A stretch of 8,192 bases of DNA from Chloroflexota bacterium (GTDB lineage Bacteria; Chloroflexota; Dehalococcoidia; Lucifugimonadales; JADFKI01). Position 1 is the first letter of the stretch. Each line of letters opens with the position of its first letter. Below the pieces are notes generated by a model that was not told where the DNA came from, ran no database searches, and saw only the letters and a program-made list of their open reading frames with translations. The position numbers and the translations under genes are program-made. The stretch is from the NCBI GenBank assembly GCA_022565015.1, contig JADFKI010000170.1, positions 1 to 8,192 on the forward strand. The letters run 5' to 3'. Of the stretch, positions 1 through 6,600 are shown piece by piece.

Positions 1-1
1 A

Positions 2-112
2 TGTCTGGGTTCGTCCGGAAGCTGGACGGCGCTTGGGGCCGGGGCCGTCACAGTTTACAGAAATTCGGATTGGCGAAGGTTTACAGCCGGCGAGACGTTC
101 AGCCTGAGCTGA
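2..112 (+). CDS. C-terminal tail of an unidentified upstream protein (5' end outside window)
   Basis: Reading from base 2, this frame is open to a TGA at 110-112 and gives 36 residues, including GSWTALGAGAVTVYRNSDW and ending GETFSLS. The alternation of small and hydrophobic residues looks like a beta-rich protein C-terminus. It ends 8 bp before the end of the convergent ferredoxin gene, a natural gene boundary. The ending loosely recalls the tails of peptidase S51/cyanophycinase-like proteins, but that is only an impression and I do not assign a function. Frame 1 is also open, from an ATG at base 1 to a stop at 154-156, but it would run into the ferredoxin gene and its product looks less protein-like. 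Confidence 0.35.
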   Translation, partial: CLGSSGSWTALGAGAVTVYRNSDWRRFTAGETFSLS

Positions 113-120
113 CGGATAGC

Positions 121-468
121 CTACTCGAAGTCGACGTTTCGCTCTTTGTTGACTAACCTGTCGACGACTCTGCCGTTAATCAGGTGCTCGGTGATGATCT
201 CATCCACGTTTTCGGGAGAGGCCATATACCATGTGCCGCCCAACTCCTTCTTTGGACCGTAGACTATTACCGTGCACTGGCTCTGATCACATAGGCCGTG
301 CTGACTCGTACAGCCCACGCCCGAGACGGTTACCTTTTGCAGCAGTCCGTGGTCTACGAGAGCCCTGTTAAAAGTCTGGCGTACCTCGGGGCCGCCCTTG
401 CTGCCGCAGTGGTTGCCGTCTTCGTTTGGGGTGGCGCATACGAGTACGTGGCCAACATAATCAGGCAT
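121..468 (-). CDS. Thioredoxin-like [2Fe-2S] ferredoxin family protein
   Basis: A 115-residue soluble electron carrier of the thioredoxin-like [2Fe-2S] ferredoxin type (the fold of Aquifex ferredoxin and the NuoE-type subunit). Visible cysteines are Cys11, Cys21, Cys53, Cys60 and Cys65, in VCATPNEDGNHC and GCTSQHGLCDQSQC. The C-terminal part (GTWY, then SPENVDEIITEHLINGRVV) matches the usual family ending, in which a helix follows the cluster. The family normally shows C-x10-12-C then about 30 residues then C-x3-C; here the last pair is spaced x6 (53/60) or x4 (60/65). The start is the ATG at 468, because GGAG at 479-482 lies 10 nt upstream; an in-frame TTG at 477 sits almost on that site. 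A sigma70-like promoter lies at 529-557. The gene stands alone between convergent and divergent neighbours, so its redox partner is not evident. Confidence 0.8.
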   Translation of the reverse strand: MPDYVGHVLVCATPNEDGNHCGSKGGPEVRQTFNRALVDHGLLQKVTVSGVGCTSQHGLCDQSQCTVIVYGPKKELGGTWYMASPENVDEIITEHLINGRVVDRLVNKERNVDFE

Positions 469-528
469 TTTTTTCAATCTCCGTGGATAAAGTTATTGAG
501 GCGATTCCTCACGATTGGCTTGAGGGCC

Positions 529-557
529 ATTGTAGCAGCGGAATCAGACTCGGACAA
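529..557 (-). promoter_or_regulatory. Sigma70-like promoter for the ferredoxin gene
   Basis: On the minus strand, TTGTCC (552-557) and TACAAT (529-534) are separated by exactly 17 bp. The -10 matches consensus at 5 of 6 positions and the -35 at 4 of 6. Transcription would begin near 522 and leave a leader of about 53 nt before the ATG at 468. A better -35 hexamer, TTGACC at 560-565, is 25 bp away and too far to pair with this -10. Confidence 0.5.
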
Positions 558-680
558 CGGGTCAAGCGTTTGGCCCGTGACGGCCGTCGACGCTATCACG
601 CCTAAATTTGCGGCACCTTCGCGAATGAGCGATGTATGTTAACTTAATGTTTATCGAAATCGGCAAGATTCTTCACATTT

Positions 681-684
681 GGAG
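681..684 (+). promoter_or_regulatory. Ribosome binding site deciding the SDR start
   Basis: GGAG lies 6 nt upstream of the ATG at 691. An in-frame TTG at 679 overlaps this site and so cannot use it, which makes the ATG the start. Confidence 0.6.
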
Positions 685-690
685 CTGAAA

Positions 691-1461
691 ATGCGGCTCG
701 AGGGAAAGGTTGCGCTGATAACGGGCGGAGGCTCCGGCATAGGGCTGGCGTCGGCAATCCTGTTCGCGAAAGAGGGGGCCCGCGTCGTCGTATCGGACCT
801 CCACGAAGCGGTTGTGCTGGAGGCCGCCGATAAGATTACCTCGGCCGGTGGTGAGGCCCGCGCCGTCACGGGCGACGTGTCCAACAGCGCGCAGGCCGCA
901 TCCATGGTGAGCGCGACCGTCGAGGCGTTCGGCCGTCTGGACATCCTGGTCAATAGCGCCGGCGTCAGCGCCCGAAACGCCCTTCCGGAAGGCTCTTCCC
1001 CGGAGGATATCTGGGACAAGGTCATGGACGTGAACCTGAAGGGGACCTACCTGATGTCCTGGCACGCCGTGCCCGAGATGGAGAAGAACGAGAGCGGCTC
1101 CATCATCAACCTGGCGTCGATAATGGGCCTGGTTGGTTATCCCGTCGGCATGGGCGGGGGATTCAACCCTTACAACCCTTCGAAGGGCGGCATCGTCCAG
1201 TTTACGCGAAACCTGTCCATAGACCTCGCACAGAAGGGCATCAGGGTGAACTGCATCTGCCCCGGCTACGTGGAGACCAACCTTACGAAGGTCCTCACGG
1301 ACGACCCCGAAAGCCTGCGCAAGCTGGAAGAGCGCCATCCCATGGGAAGGCTGGGCAGGCCCGAGGAGATAGCCAACGCCGCACTGTTCCTTGCTTCGGA
1401 CGAGGCATCTTTCGTGACGGGGGCGCCGCTGATTGTTGACGGAGGCTACACGGCGCAATAG
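691..1461 (+). CDS. Short-chain dehydrogenase/reductase (SDR), classical type
   Basis: A 256-residue NAD(P)-dependent oxidoreductase with the Rossmann fold of classical SDRs, at the usual family length. Visible in order are the cofactor motif TGGGSGIG (11-18), Asp36 at the end of beta-2 (suggesting NAD(H) preference), DV at 62-63, NSAG (88-91), Asn115, catalytic Ser143, and Tyr161-x3-Lys165 in YNPSK. The PG turn in CICPGYVETN and the ending VTGAPLIVDGG are also typical. The Ser-to-Tyr spacing is 18 residues, about five more than common family members, because of a glycine-rich insertion (PVGMGGGFNP) that would line the substrate pocket. The substrate cannot be told from sequence; FabG-like and polyol or hydroxy-acid dehydrogenases share this pattern. 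It is transcribed alone, divergently from the ferredoxin gene and convergently with the VLRF1 gene. I see no terminator in the 170 bp after it. Confidence 0.93.
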   Translation: MRLEGKVALITGGGSGIGLASAILFAKEGARVVVSDLHEAVVLEAADKITSAGGEARAVTGDVSNSAQAASMVSATVEAFGRLDILVNSAGVSARNALPEGSSPEDIWDKVMDVNLKGTYLMSWHAVPEMEKNESGSIINLASIMGLVGYPVGMGGGFNPYNPSKGGIVQFTRNLSIDLAQKGIRVNCICPGYVETNLTKVLTDDPESLRKLEERHPMGRLGRPEEIANAALFLASDEASFVTGAPLIVDGGYTAQ

Positions 1462-1631
1462 GGCCTGCAGCCTTTCCGAAAGCTTACGCGGATATTCGAC
1501 CGCCCTTCGACGGAGCCCAGCACGAACGGAAGATTCCCCGCTCGTCGTGTCGGACTCCTATATCAGGAATATTTTCGGAACCCGCTCGTGGTTAGCTTGT
1601 CGAACCATAGACAGAGTTTTCGGATAGGCTC

Positions 1632-2387
1632 CTAGTCCGCTTCTTCGAAAGTCACGACCCGGCTCTTCCAGACCTCGAAGGCGATGCTTTCCAACGCCTT
1701 CTGGTTTGGCTGCTCCACGTGAAGCCTTCGAGCCAGCGTCCTGTCCCTCATGTCCTGGAGGGCTCTGCACCTATCCTGGAGTCCGAGAAGCGTCTGCCGC
1801 TCTCCGCCCATCAACACGTAATCGAGGTCGTCTTTATATGGCTCGAATACCTCGCCGAGGACCTCGCAGGTCTTGTCGTAGAGCTCTCGCACCGTCCGCT
1901 CGCGACTGCGCTCAAACCTGCGCTGCGATGTCCCTCCCGCGCGATGCCTGTTCTTGACGTACCTGGACCGGGTCTTGGTGGCGATTAGCTTCTCGCCCCT
2001 GAGCACGCCTATGGCGTAGCGACGAAGCCTTAACAGGACCACGCCAACTACGTAGTCCCGGCCGAGAAGGTCACGGAGAGGAGAAAGGTCGGCGCCGTCG
2101 GCACTCGAGTCCTCCTGGATGGGAAAGGGCGGGCTTACGGCTACGATGCGCTCGTCGCCTACGAACAGCGCCAGGCCCGTGTCGGACTCGCCCATCTCGT
2201 CGAGGACGGCCGATAGCCGATTATCTGCGAGCTCATTGCCGGGGGCCATCCGGCTTATGCGTCCGGCGTCCAGCGAGCCCGGCTCAAGGTGCAGGGTCAG
2301 CTTGCACCAACCCGAATCTTTGATCTCTTCGAGTAGCCGCAGGAGCCTGGCCTTGCCGGTCGAGTGTCGCTGGGTTACTTTCAGCAC
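1632..2387 (-). CDS. VLRF1-family (Vms1/ANKZF1-like) peptidyl-tRNA hydrolase / release factor
   Basis: A 251-residue protein resembling the VLRF1 group of eRF1-type domains (yeast Vms1, human ANKZF1 and actinobacterial acVLRF1), which release nascent chains from tRNA on stalled ribosomes. The diagnostic part is a very basic central stretch: TKTRSRYVKNRHRA (137-150) followed by GGTSQRRFERSRER. The GTSQ at 152-155 corresponds to the GxxQ catalytic loop, with Gln155 equivalent to the essential glutamine of the GGQ/GxxQ motif. The N-terminal half is a mixed alpha/beta domain. The C-terminal half (DDLDYVLMGGERQTLLGL) fits the following subdomain. It lacks the zinc finger and ankyrin repeats of the eukaryotic proteins. 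The start is GTG at 2387: an in-frame TGA lies shortly upstream with no ATG between, and no clear Shine-Dalgarno is seen. It sits 78 bp downstream of the hydrolase gene on the same strand, so read-through is possible. The family call rests on motif recognition. Confidence 0.72.
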   Translation of the reverse strand: MLKVTQRHSTGKARLLRLLEEIKDSGWCKLTLHLEPGSLDAGRISRMAPGNELADNRLSAVLDEMGESDTGLALFVGDERIVAVSPPFPIQEDSSADGADLSPLRDLLGRDYVVGVVLLRLRRYAIGVLRGEKLIATKTRSRYVKNRHRAGGTSQRRFERSRERTVRELYDKTCEVLGEVFEPYKDDLDYVLMGGERQTLLGLQDRCRALQDMRDRTLARRLHVEQPNQKALESIAFEVWKSRVVTFEEAD

Positions 2388-2465
2388 AGACGCTACCGTA
2401 AATCAGAGTGATTCCAAGTGTGGATGAAAATATTCCGCGGACCAGACCCGGATTTTGGCCTTCAG

Positions 2466-4457
2466 CTAGCGGCCCAGGCCGCCCTCCACGTAGTAGTCGA
2501 AGCGCTCGGCGGCGTGCTCCAACACCGCGTCGATGTCTTCCTCCAGCATGTAGCCCTCATCGACCAGCGCTCGAGCCGCATCCCGTGTCTTGGTCAGGTA
2601 GTCGTCGCGGGACTCATAGCGCTCGGTTATCGACCGCCGGGGGTCGCCGGTGCGTTCGCGCTCCACCCTCGTTGATGGGAAGGGCAGAGTCCAGCCGGCG
2701 AGCCCGCCTGTTATGCCGATGAGCAGGTCGGGGTTGCCGTTGTCGGGATGCCTGAGGTTCCATCCGGTGTACGTCGCCACCGGGACCGTGAGATAAGGCA
2801 AACGTATGCCGGCGAGCTCGTTGCCGTCTTCGTCAACGTCCGAGACCAGGGCTGGATAGAGAGCTCCTTCGATTGCGGGGAGTTGCACGGTCCTGCCTAG
2901 ATGCTGCTCAGGGCCATAGTCCAGCCTCATGGCGTGAAGGGTCTGCTTCGGGAAGACGGCGCCGGGAATCTCCGCGAACTTCTCGGCGAGCGAAGAGGAC
3001 TCGACGGCTGTACCGTCGGTCAGGCGCGGATGCCTGCTCGGTGGCGCGGGCTTGCCTTCTCTGGCCCATGCGTCCAGGTTCTCCAGCGCCGCCCGCATGA
3101 GCGGCGAGTACTCGATGCTGTTATACGGCGTCTGGCCCTTCAGGCCATCGAACAACCGCTGTTTTAGCGGAGGAAAATCCCCCGAACCGTGCTGCGCGCC
3201 GGCGAAGTGATAGCGGCGCACGTGCTCCTCATCCTCGTCGGCGTCGGTCATGCTCTCGATATCGGTGTGGATAAGCGCGGCGTCGCCCCGCCAGTACTCG
3301 GCAGACGTGTTGGTGAACATCATCTTCGGCAGGTCGCCCTTTTCTTTGAGTCGAGTAAGAAGCGAGCCTGCCGCGCCCGTGACAGGGTCGACCTGCTCCG
3401 TGTCGGTGAAGGGGAAGAGCTCCGGCATGACGTAGCAGATGTCCTTGGACGGCTGACCGAACCTGAGGTTGAACTCGCCCCTCATGCCGCCGGCGACGTG
3501 GGCAATTATGCCGTCCAGGGCCTTTCGGCCTTTCTCATCCTCGTTCAGCCCCGTATGGATATACTGCCTGAGGAACCGACCGCTCTGGGAACGTCCGACG
3601 GCATAGGCGGCTTCGAGGCTGCCGGCGCACGGGTTGCCGTCGTCCGCGTCGCCATACTTCAGGAACGATACGACGTCGCGCATTGCGGCGAACCCGAGGC
3701 CCACGATGGTGCTGCCCTTCGTCGTGTAGACGAGCTCGTAGACCATGCCGGGCTCGAAGCCCGATGCCATGTAGACGTGGCTTGGCTCCGGCTCCACGGA
3801 CTCGTCCTCCACGCGAACGAACGACCACTGGCCGCGGTCGATCGGTTGCGCCGGACTGTTGGGGTGGTCTCGCACGTAGAGCTGCGCAGACTGCTCATCG
3901 ATGTCGGCGGCGGGATGTGGATTGTGGCCCCTGTCCGACAGCAGCAAGACCTGGGTGGGCTCGTTCGTCTGAAACCAGCACAGTATCTTGCCGACGAGTG
4001 GTCCGTCGGGACCGATGGCCTCCGGTGCGTTCATGCCGATCAAGCCCGGCGTCTGGGGCACGTCCGCCTGCCACCCGCCGAATATGACGGTATACCCGTG
4101 TCGCATCAAAAAACCGTCGCCAGCCTCCAGGGGAGCACCGGGGACGTATGCCGGAGCCCGGTTGAAGCCGGACAGCGCCGTTACCCTACCCCGGTTTACC
4201 ACGTCGTAGAGCAGGCTTGGCTTCGCCTTTTCGGGGTCCTGCGGTCTTAACAGCTCGAAGTTTGAGGAGAACTCGACCATCCCGCGTGCGTTTCTCGGGG
4301 CCAGCTCCAGGTCCGTAATGCCCTTGTTTACGGGGCCGACAGGGTCCACCTCGCAGTGGGCGACGCCCTTCAGCAGCTCATATGACCCAACGTCTCCGAA
4401 GGACATGCCCTCGGCAAAGGGGCCTCGGTCCCTTATCTCAAATTCTACAACAGCCAA
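2466..4457 (-). CDS. Abhydrolase_10-type alpha/beta hydrolase domain protein (putative esterase)
   Basis: A 663-residue protein with the features of the large bacterial 'alpha/beta hydrolase domain-containing protein' family. The N-terminus (RGPFAEGMSFGDVGSYELL) is the usual family opening. The nucleophile elbow is AVGRSQSGRFLRQ, with Ser290 the probable nucleophile in GxSxSG rather than plain GxSxG. TSAEYWRGDAAL (about 384-395) carries a candidate acid, Glu387. HFAGAQHGSGDFP holds His417 and His423, the latter the likely catalytic base. No signal peptide is seen, so it is probably cytoplasmic. The open frame extends upstream to a GTG at 4631, but those 58 extra residues look non-coding. The TTG at 4455-4457 has GGAGG six bases upstream and begins exactly where family similarity begins. 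The substrate is unknown; an ester or lactone is an inference. It is divergent from the exported protein gene and upstream of the VLRF1 gene. Confidence 0.82.
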   Translation of the reverse strand: MAVVEFEIRDRGPFAEGMSFGDVGSYELLKGVAHCEVDPVGPVNKGITDLELAPRNARGMVEFSSNFELLRPQDPEKAKPSLLYDVVNRGRVTALSGFNRAPAYVPGAPLEAGDGFLMRHGYTVIFGGWQADVPQTPGLIGMNAPEAIGPDGPLVGKILCWFQTNEPTQVLLLSDRGHNPHPAADIDEQSAQLYVRDHPNSPAQPIDRGQWSFVRVEDESVEPEPSHVYMASGFEPGMVYELVYTTKGSTIVGLGFAAMRDVVSFLKYGDADDGNPCAGSLEAAYAVGRSQSGRFLRQYIHTGLNEDEKGRKALDGIIAHVAGGMRGEFNLRFGQPSKDICYVMPELFPFTDTEQVDPVTGAAGSLLTRLKEKGDLPKMMFTNTSAEYWRGDAALIHTDIESMTDADEDEEHVRRYHFAGAQHGSGDFPPLKQRLFDGLKGQTPYNSIEYSPLMRAALENLDAWAREGKPAPPSRHPRLTDGTAVESSSLAEKFAEIPGAVFPKQTLHAMRLDYGPEQHLGRTVQLPAIEGALYPALVSDVDEDGNELAGIRLPYLTVPVATYTGWNLRHPDNGNPDLLIGITGGLAGWTLPFPSTRVERERTGDPRRSITERYESRDDYLTKTRDAARALVDEGYMLEEDIDAVLEHAAERFDYYVEGGLGR

Positions 4458-4463
4458 TCCATT

Positions 4464-4468
4464 CCTCC
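4464..4468 (-). promoter_or_regulatory. Strong ribosome binding site setting a TTG start
   Basis: GGAGG on the minus strand, 6 nt before the TTG at 4457. It is the best Shine-Dalgarno in the window and moves the hydrolase start 174 bp inside the longest open frame. Confidence 0.7.
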
Positions 4469-4654
4469 GGAATATCTCGTGACGACGAAAGGCGCTCGCA
4501 TCGAGGGATAGAGTCAACGATCGTACAGATTCTACCACCGGCGGCCTTCGCGCGCCCGTCCCATGACATGGGTGCTGACCTCTATAGCTTCTGTTGGCCG
4601 CTACATAGCACGTCGCCCCGTTAGCTGACACGATTTAGGTAGCCATCGAGTCAT

Positions 4655-4658
4655 GGAG
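4655..4658 (+). promoter_or_regulatory. Ribosome binding site for the exported protein
   Basis: GGAG ends 7 nt before the TTG at 4666 and supports that TTG as the start. The ATG at 4653 is in another frame. Confidence 0.5.
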
Positions 4659-4665
4659 CGGACCC

Positions 4666-5286
4666 TTGAGCCGGAATGCCAAAAGGATATCGATAATAAC
4701 GGCGGCGCTACTCGTACTTGCGCTGACCATCGCCTCGCAGGTCATGCGGCCTGCATGGTCCGACGGGCGCGTGCCGGTGATCAGCGCGGCCGGACTCGGC
4801 GAGTTCTTGGAGGAGTACCGACAGACCTCGGACTCCTACGAAGCCAAGAGCGACCTGCCCGATGGCGAGGTGCAGTACGTGACCTTCAACTCGGCCGTCG
4901 TCGATGGGCTGACCTCGGCAGAGACGTCGGTTGCGGCGGACGGCACGTCGCTCTCACTGGCGTCTTCCATAGGCCCTGGGAAGGACTTCAGCCTTTATAT
5001 CGACCTGAACAACTTCTCCTTGGATGACCAGGACGTCGAGCTGATAGTCGACGTGCCCGCCGGCGTCACGGCGGAGGTCAGAATTCCGGCCAACGCCGCC
5101 GTGGTCTCCGATATGCGGAGAATCTCCGAGAATCTCTGGTCGTTTACGGCTTCCGGAGAGGCCAGGCCCACATCCCTCGCCTTCGATATCGTCATCTCCT
5201 TCTTCTCCTCTCACCAGCTAGACCCCGATGCAGGGCGGATCTCCCTAAGACTGACGCCGTCTAGCCAGACCCTTCCCAGATCATAG
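4666..5286 (+). CDS. Exported or membrane-anchored beta-rich protein of unknown function
   Basis: A 206-residue protein that I do not recognise. The N-terminus has the form of a Sec signal or anchor: a basic start (SRNAKR), then a hydrophobic stretch at about residues 8-26 (SIITAALLVLALTIASQVM). A signal peptidase site after TIAS is possible but not strong. There is no cysteine, so it is not a lipoprotein and has no disulfides. The mature part is acidic and made of alternating strands (for example VELIVDVPAGVTAEVRIP, TSLAFDIVISFF, GRISLRLTP), suggesting an Ig-like or beta-sandwich domain of about 130 residues exposed outside the membrane. The start is TTG with GGAG 7 nt upstream. It lies divergent to the hydrolase and alone in its orientation, followed by about 200 bp before rpiB. 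A surface-layer, fibre or ligand-binding role is conceivable but unsupported. Confidence 0.75.
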   Translation: MSRNAKRISIITAALLVLALTIASQVMRPAWSDGRVPVISAAGLGEFLEEYRQTSDSYEAKSDLPDGEVQYVTFNSAVVDGLTSAETSVAADGTSLSLASSIGPGKDFSLYIDLNNFSLDDQDVELIVDVPAGVTAEVRIPANAAVVSDMRRISENLWSFTASGEARPTSLAFDIVISFFSSHQLDPDAGRISLRLTPSSQTLPRS

Positions 5287-5367
5287 CTGTCCAGACCCAT
5301 TGCCCTCCGTCGCCGTCTCCGCGAGGATCGACTCTCTGTGCTCGTAGCCCAAGATACGACCTTATTG

Positions 5368-5397
5368 TTGACGGATAGCCCCGTTAATCTCTAAACT
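5368..5397 (+). promoter_or_regulatory. Candidate promoter for rpiB
   Basis: TTGACG (5368-5373, 5 of 6 to the -35 consensus) and TAAACT (5392-5397, 4 of 6 to the -10) are 18 bp apart. An alternative -10, TATGAT (5444-5449, 5 of 6), lies inside the second direct repeat with only a weak -35. It would give a short leader and could need an activator bound at the repeats. Which one is used cannot be decided from sequence. Confidence 0.35.
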
Positions 5398-5457
5398 TTC
5401 TTAGCGTCATATGTCATGACTAACCAAAACTTTCTTAGCGATATATGATGACTGACC
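5393..5457 (+). repeat. Pair of direct repeats in the rpiB upstream region
   Basis: Two adjacent copies, 5393-5425 and 5427-5457, with a 34-bp period. Both begin with the identical 14-mer AAACTTTCTTAGCG. They then vary, and both end in ATGACTAACC or ATGACTGACC. Copy 1 also contains the inverted repeat GTCAT-ATGTC-ATGAC inside TTAG...CTAA. The pair is markedly more AT-rich than its surroundings and sits 29-93 bp before the rpiB ATG, as operator or activator sites would. Confidence 0.75.
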
Positions 5458-5485
5458 ACGAAAAAAACGCAGAAAGGCCCGGCAC

Positions 5486-5935
5486 ATGAGAATCGCAATC
5501 GGGGCGGACCACGGAGGATATCCGGTAAAGGCTCCCATGAAAGAGCTGCTGGAGAGCCAGGGGCATACCATCGTCGACCTGGGGGCCTATTCCCTGGACC
5601 CCGCGGACGACTACCCTGACTTCGCCAAGGCCGTCGCGGAGTACGTCGCCTCGGGCCAGGCCGACAAGGGCATAGTCTTGTGCGGAAGCGGAGTGGGCGC
5701 GGCCGTGGCGTCCAACAAGGTGCGGGGCGTGCGCGCCAGCGTCTGCCACGACACCTACTCGGCCCACCAGGGCGTCGAGCATGACGACATGAACGTCCTA
5801 TGCATGGGCGCCCGCATAATAGGCGAGGAGCTAGCGCGAGAGATCGTAAGCTCCTTCGCGTCGGCCAAGTTCAGCGGCGAGGAACGGCACAAGCGCCGGC
5901 TGGGAAAGCTCCTGGACATGGAGGCGTCCTTCTAG
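5486..5935 (+). CDS. rpiB: Ribose-5-phosphate isomerase B
   Basis: A 149-residue sugar-phosphate isomerase of the RpiB/LacAB family that interconverts ribose 5-phosphate and ribulose 5-phosphate in the pentose phosphate pathway, in the cytoplasm. The start MRIAIGADHGGYPVK carries Asp8 and His9, which bind the substrate. DYPDFA (42-47) is the usual motif. The catalytic Cys66 is in LCGSGVGAAVASNKVRGVRA, and His99, which opens the sugar ring, is in HDDMNVLCMGAR. The arginine-rich tail RHKRRL supplies the phosphate contact. Length matches the family. Asp100 replaces the asparagine found next to His99 in E. coli RpiB. An allose-phosphate or related isomerase activity is possible for this family. 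The ATG has AAGG 8 nt upstream. It is monocistronic, bounded by the direct-repeat promoter region and the terminator at 5969-6008. Confidence 0.95.
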   Translation: MRIAIGADHGGYPVKAPMKELLESQGHTIVDLGAYSLDPADDYPDFAKAVAEYVASGQADKGIVLCGSGVGAAVASNKVRGVRASVCHDTYSAHQGVEHDDMNVLCMGARIIGEELAREIVSSFASAKFSGEERHKRRLGKLLDMEASF

Positions 5936-5968
5936 TAACACCGCCCGGCAAGACCGCAAAAACCAAGA

Positions 5969-6008
5969 AGGGGCGCCCCGACATGTCGGAGTGCCCCTCC
6001 TTTTTTTT
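5969..6008 (+). terminator. Rho-independent terminator between rpiB and the comDE-like operon
   Basis: A long hairpin: AGGGGC pairs with GCCCCT, and inside it CCGACA pairs with TGTCGG, with a three-base internal mismatch region. Eight T residues follow at 6001-6008. It terminates rpiB, 33 bp after the stop. Read on the minus strand, the same stem is followed by TTCTTGGTTTTTG, so it can also serve the convergent operon ending at 6019. Confidence 0.88.
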
Positions 6009-6018
6009 ACATACTCTC

Positions 6019-6600
6019 TTAACAGCCGCTCAGAGTCTCTTTTAGCTCCTTAATGGCCTGGGGAGTGCGGCGCGCCACCCTCGGCCTCATCTCCTCCGGC
6101 GTGTTCTCGATGACCGGCTCCGATTTCAGGGCGATCATCACAGGCCCCGTGGCCGCGAATATCTCGTCAATGCTGGTGGCGAAGTCCTCGAGGTCGTCGA
6201 ACTCAAAGCTTCTGGCGTATCCCGCCGCCGCCGCGAGACCCGCAAAGGTGATGCCGTCGGCATTGGGCACCGGCTGCCCGCCCGTGACGGCATAGACACC
6301 GTTGTGCATCACGAAGTGGTACAGGTTCTCCGGCGCCTTACCGCCGATGGTCACCAGCGAGCCAAGGTTCATGAGCAGGCTGCCGTCGCCGTCCACGACT
6401 ATGATCTTGCGCTGCGGTTGGGCCAGGCAAAGCCCTAAGGCGAGGGAAGAGGCCTTACCCATGGCCCCGCTCACGGGAAGGTCCATCGCCTCGTTGCGGG
6501 TCAGCTCGCGCCATCCGTTGCCGCCGGTCATCGTGGGCAGGACTACGGCGTCCTCGCGGCGCTCCTCGATTATTCGTAGCGCTTCGTTCAGAGGAATCAT
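6019..6600 (-). CDS. ThDP-binding subunit of sulfopyruvate/phosphonopyruvate decarboxylase-like enzyme (ComE-like)
   Basis: A 193-residue C-terminal (PP-domain) half of a thiamine-diphosphate decarboxylase, of the type seen in ComE of sulfopyruvate decarboxylase. The cofactor motif is GDGSLLMNLG at 71-80, and the closing Asn100 gives the classical GDG-x26-N magnesium/diphosphate site. The N-terminus, including MTGGNGWREL and the GAMGKASSLALGLCLA helix, also follows the family. VYAVTGGQP resembles the segment near the active site. It starts at the ATG at 6600, whose A is the last base of the TAA of the upstream gene (TAATG), so translation is coupled to its partner. The two subunits should form an alpha/beta assembly. 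The substrate is a 2-oxo acid; sulfopyruvate or phosphonopyruvate is the family expectation, not proven. It ends just before the bidirectional terminator. Confidence 0.87.
   Translation of the reverse strand: MIPLNEALRIIEERREDAVVLPTMTGGNGWRELTRNEAMDLPVSGAMGKASSLALGLCLAQPQRKIIVVDGDGSLLMNLGSLVTIGGKAPENLYHFVMHNGVYAVTGGQPVPNADGITFAGLAAAAGYARSFEFDDLEDFATSIDEIFAATGPVMIALKSEPVIENTPEEMRPRVARRTPQAIKELKETLSGC

Larger units (their letters stand above)
4458..4665. other. Divergent intergenic region between hydrolase and exported protein genes
   Basis: With the TTG start for the hydrolase, 208 bp separate the two divergent genes, so both promoters should lie here. I see a TAGAAT -10-like hexamer on the minus strand (4529-4534) without a matching -35, and a small perfect hairpin CCCAT-GAC-ATGGG at 4560-4572. 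No pair of hexamers is convincing in either direction. Confidence 0.3.

Noticed and set aside
298..642. 114-aa plus-strand open frame over the ferredoxin gene and its upstream region
   Set aside because: It overlaps the ferredoxin, which has clear family motifs, and it crosses that gene's promoter; no ribosome binding site was seen.
673..1458. Long antisense open frame (261 aa) lying almost exactly over the SDR gene
   Set aside because: It mirrors the SDR codon by codon; its composition (His, Arg and Gly rich) is that of an antisense shadow in GC-rich DNA, while the plus strand carries every SDR motif.
1462..1631. Possible terminator between the convergent SDR and VLRF1 genes
   Set aside because: Only a weak TCCT-ATATC-AGGA stem is visible, with no T-run, so I could not support a terminator.
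3189..4250. 353-aa plus-strand open frame across the hydrolase gene
   Set aside because: It lies wholly within the hydrolase on the other strand, shows no recognisable motif, and has shadow-like composition.
110..5380. Identical 12-mer TGACGGATAGCC at 110-121 and 5369-5380
   Set aside because: A 12-base match between two places in 8 kb is only mildly unusual, the flanks do not continue it, and one copy lies at gene ends while the other lies in a promoter region.
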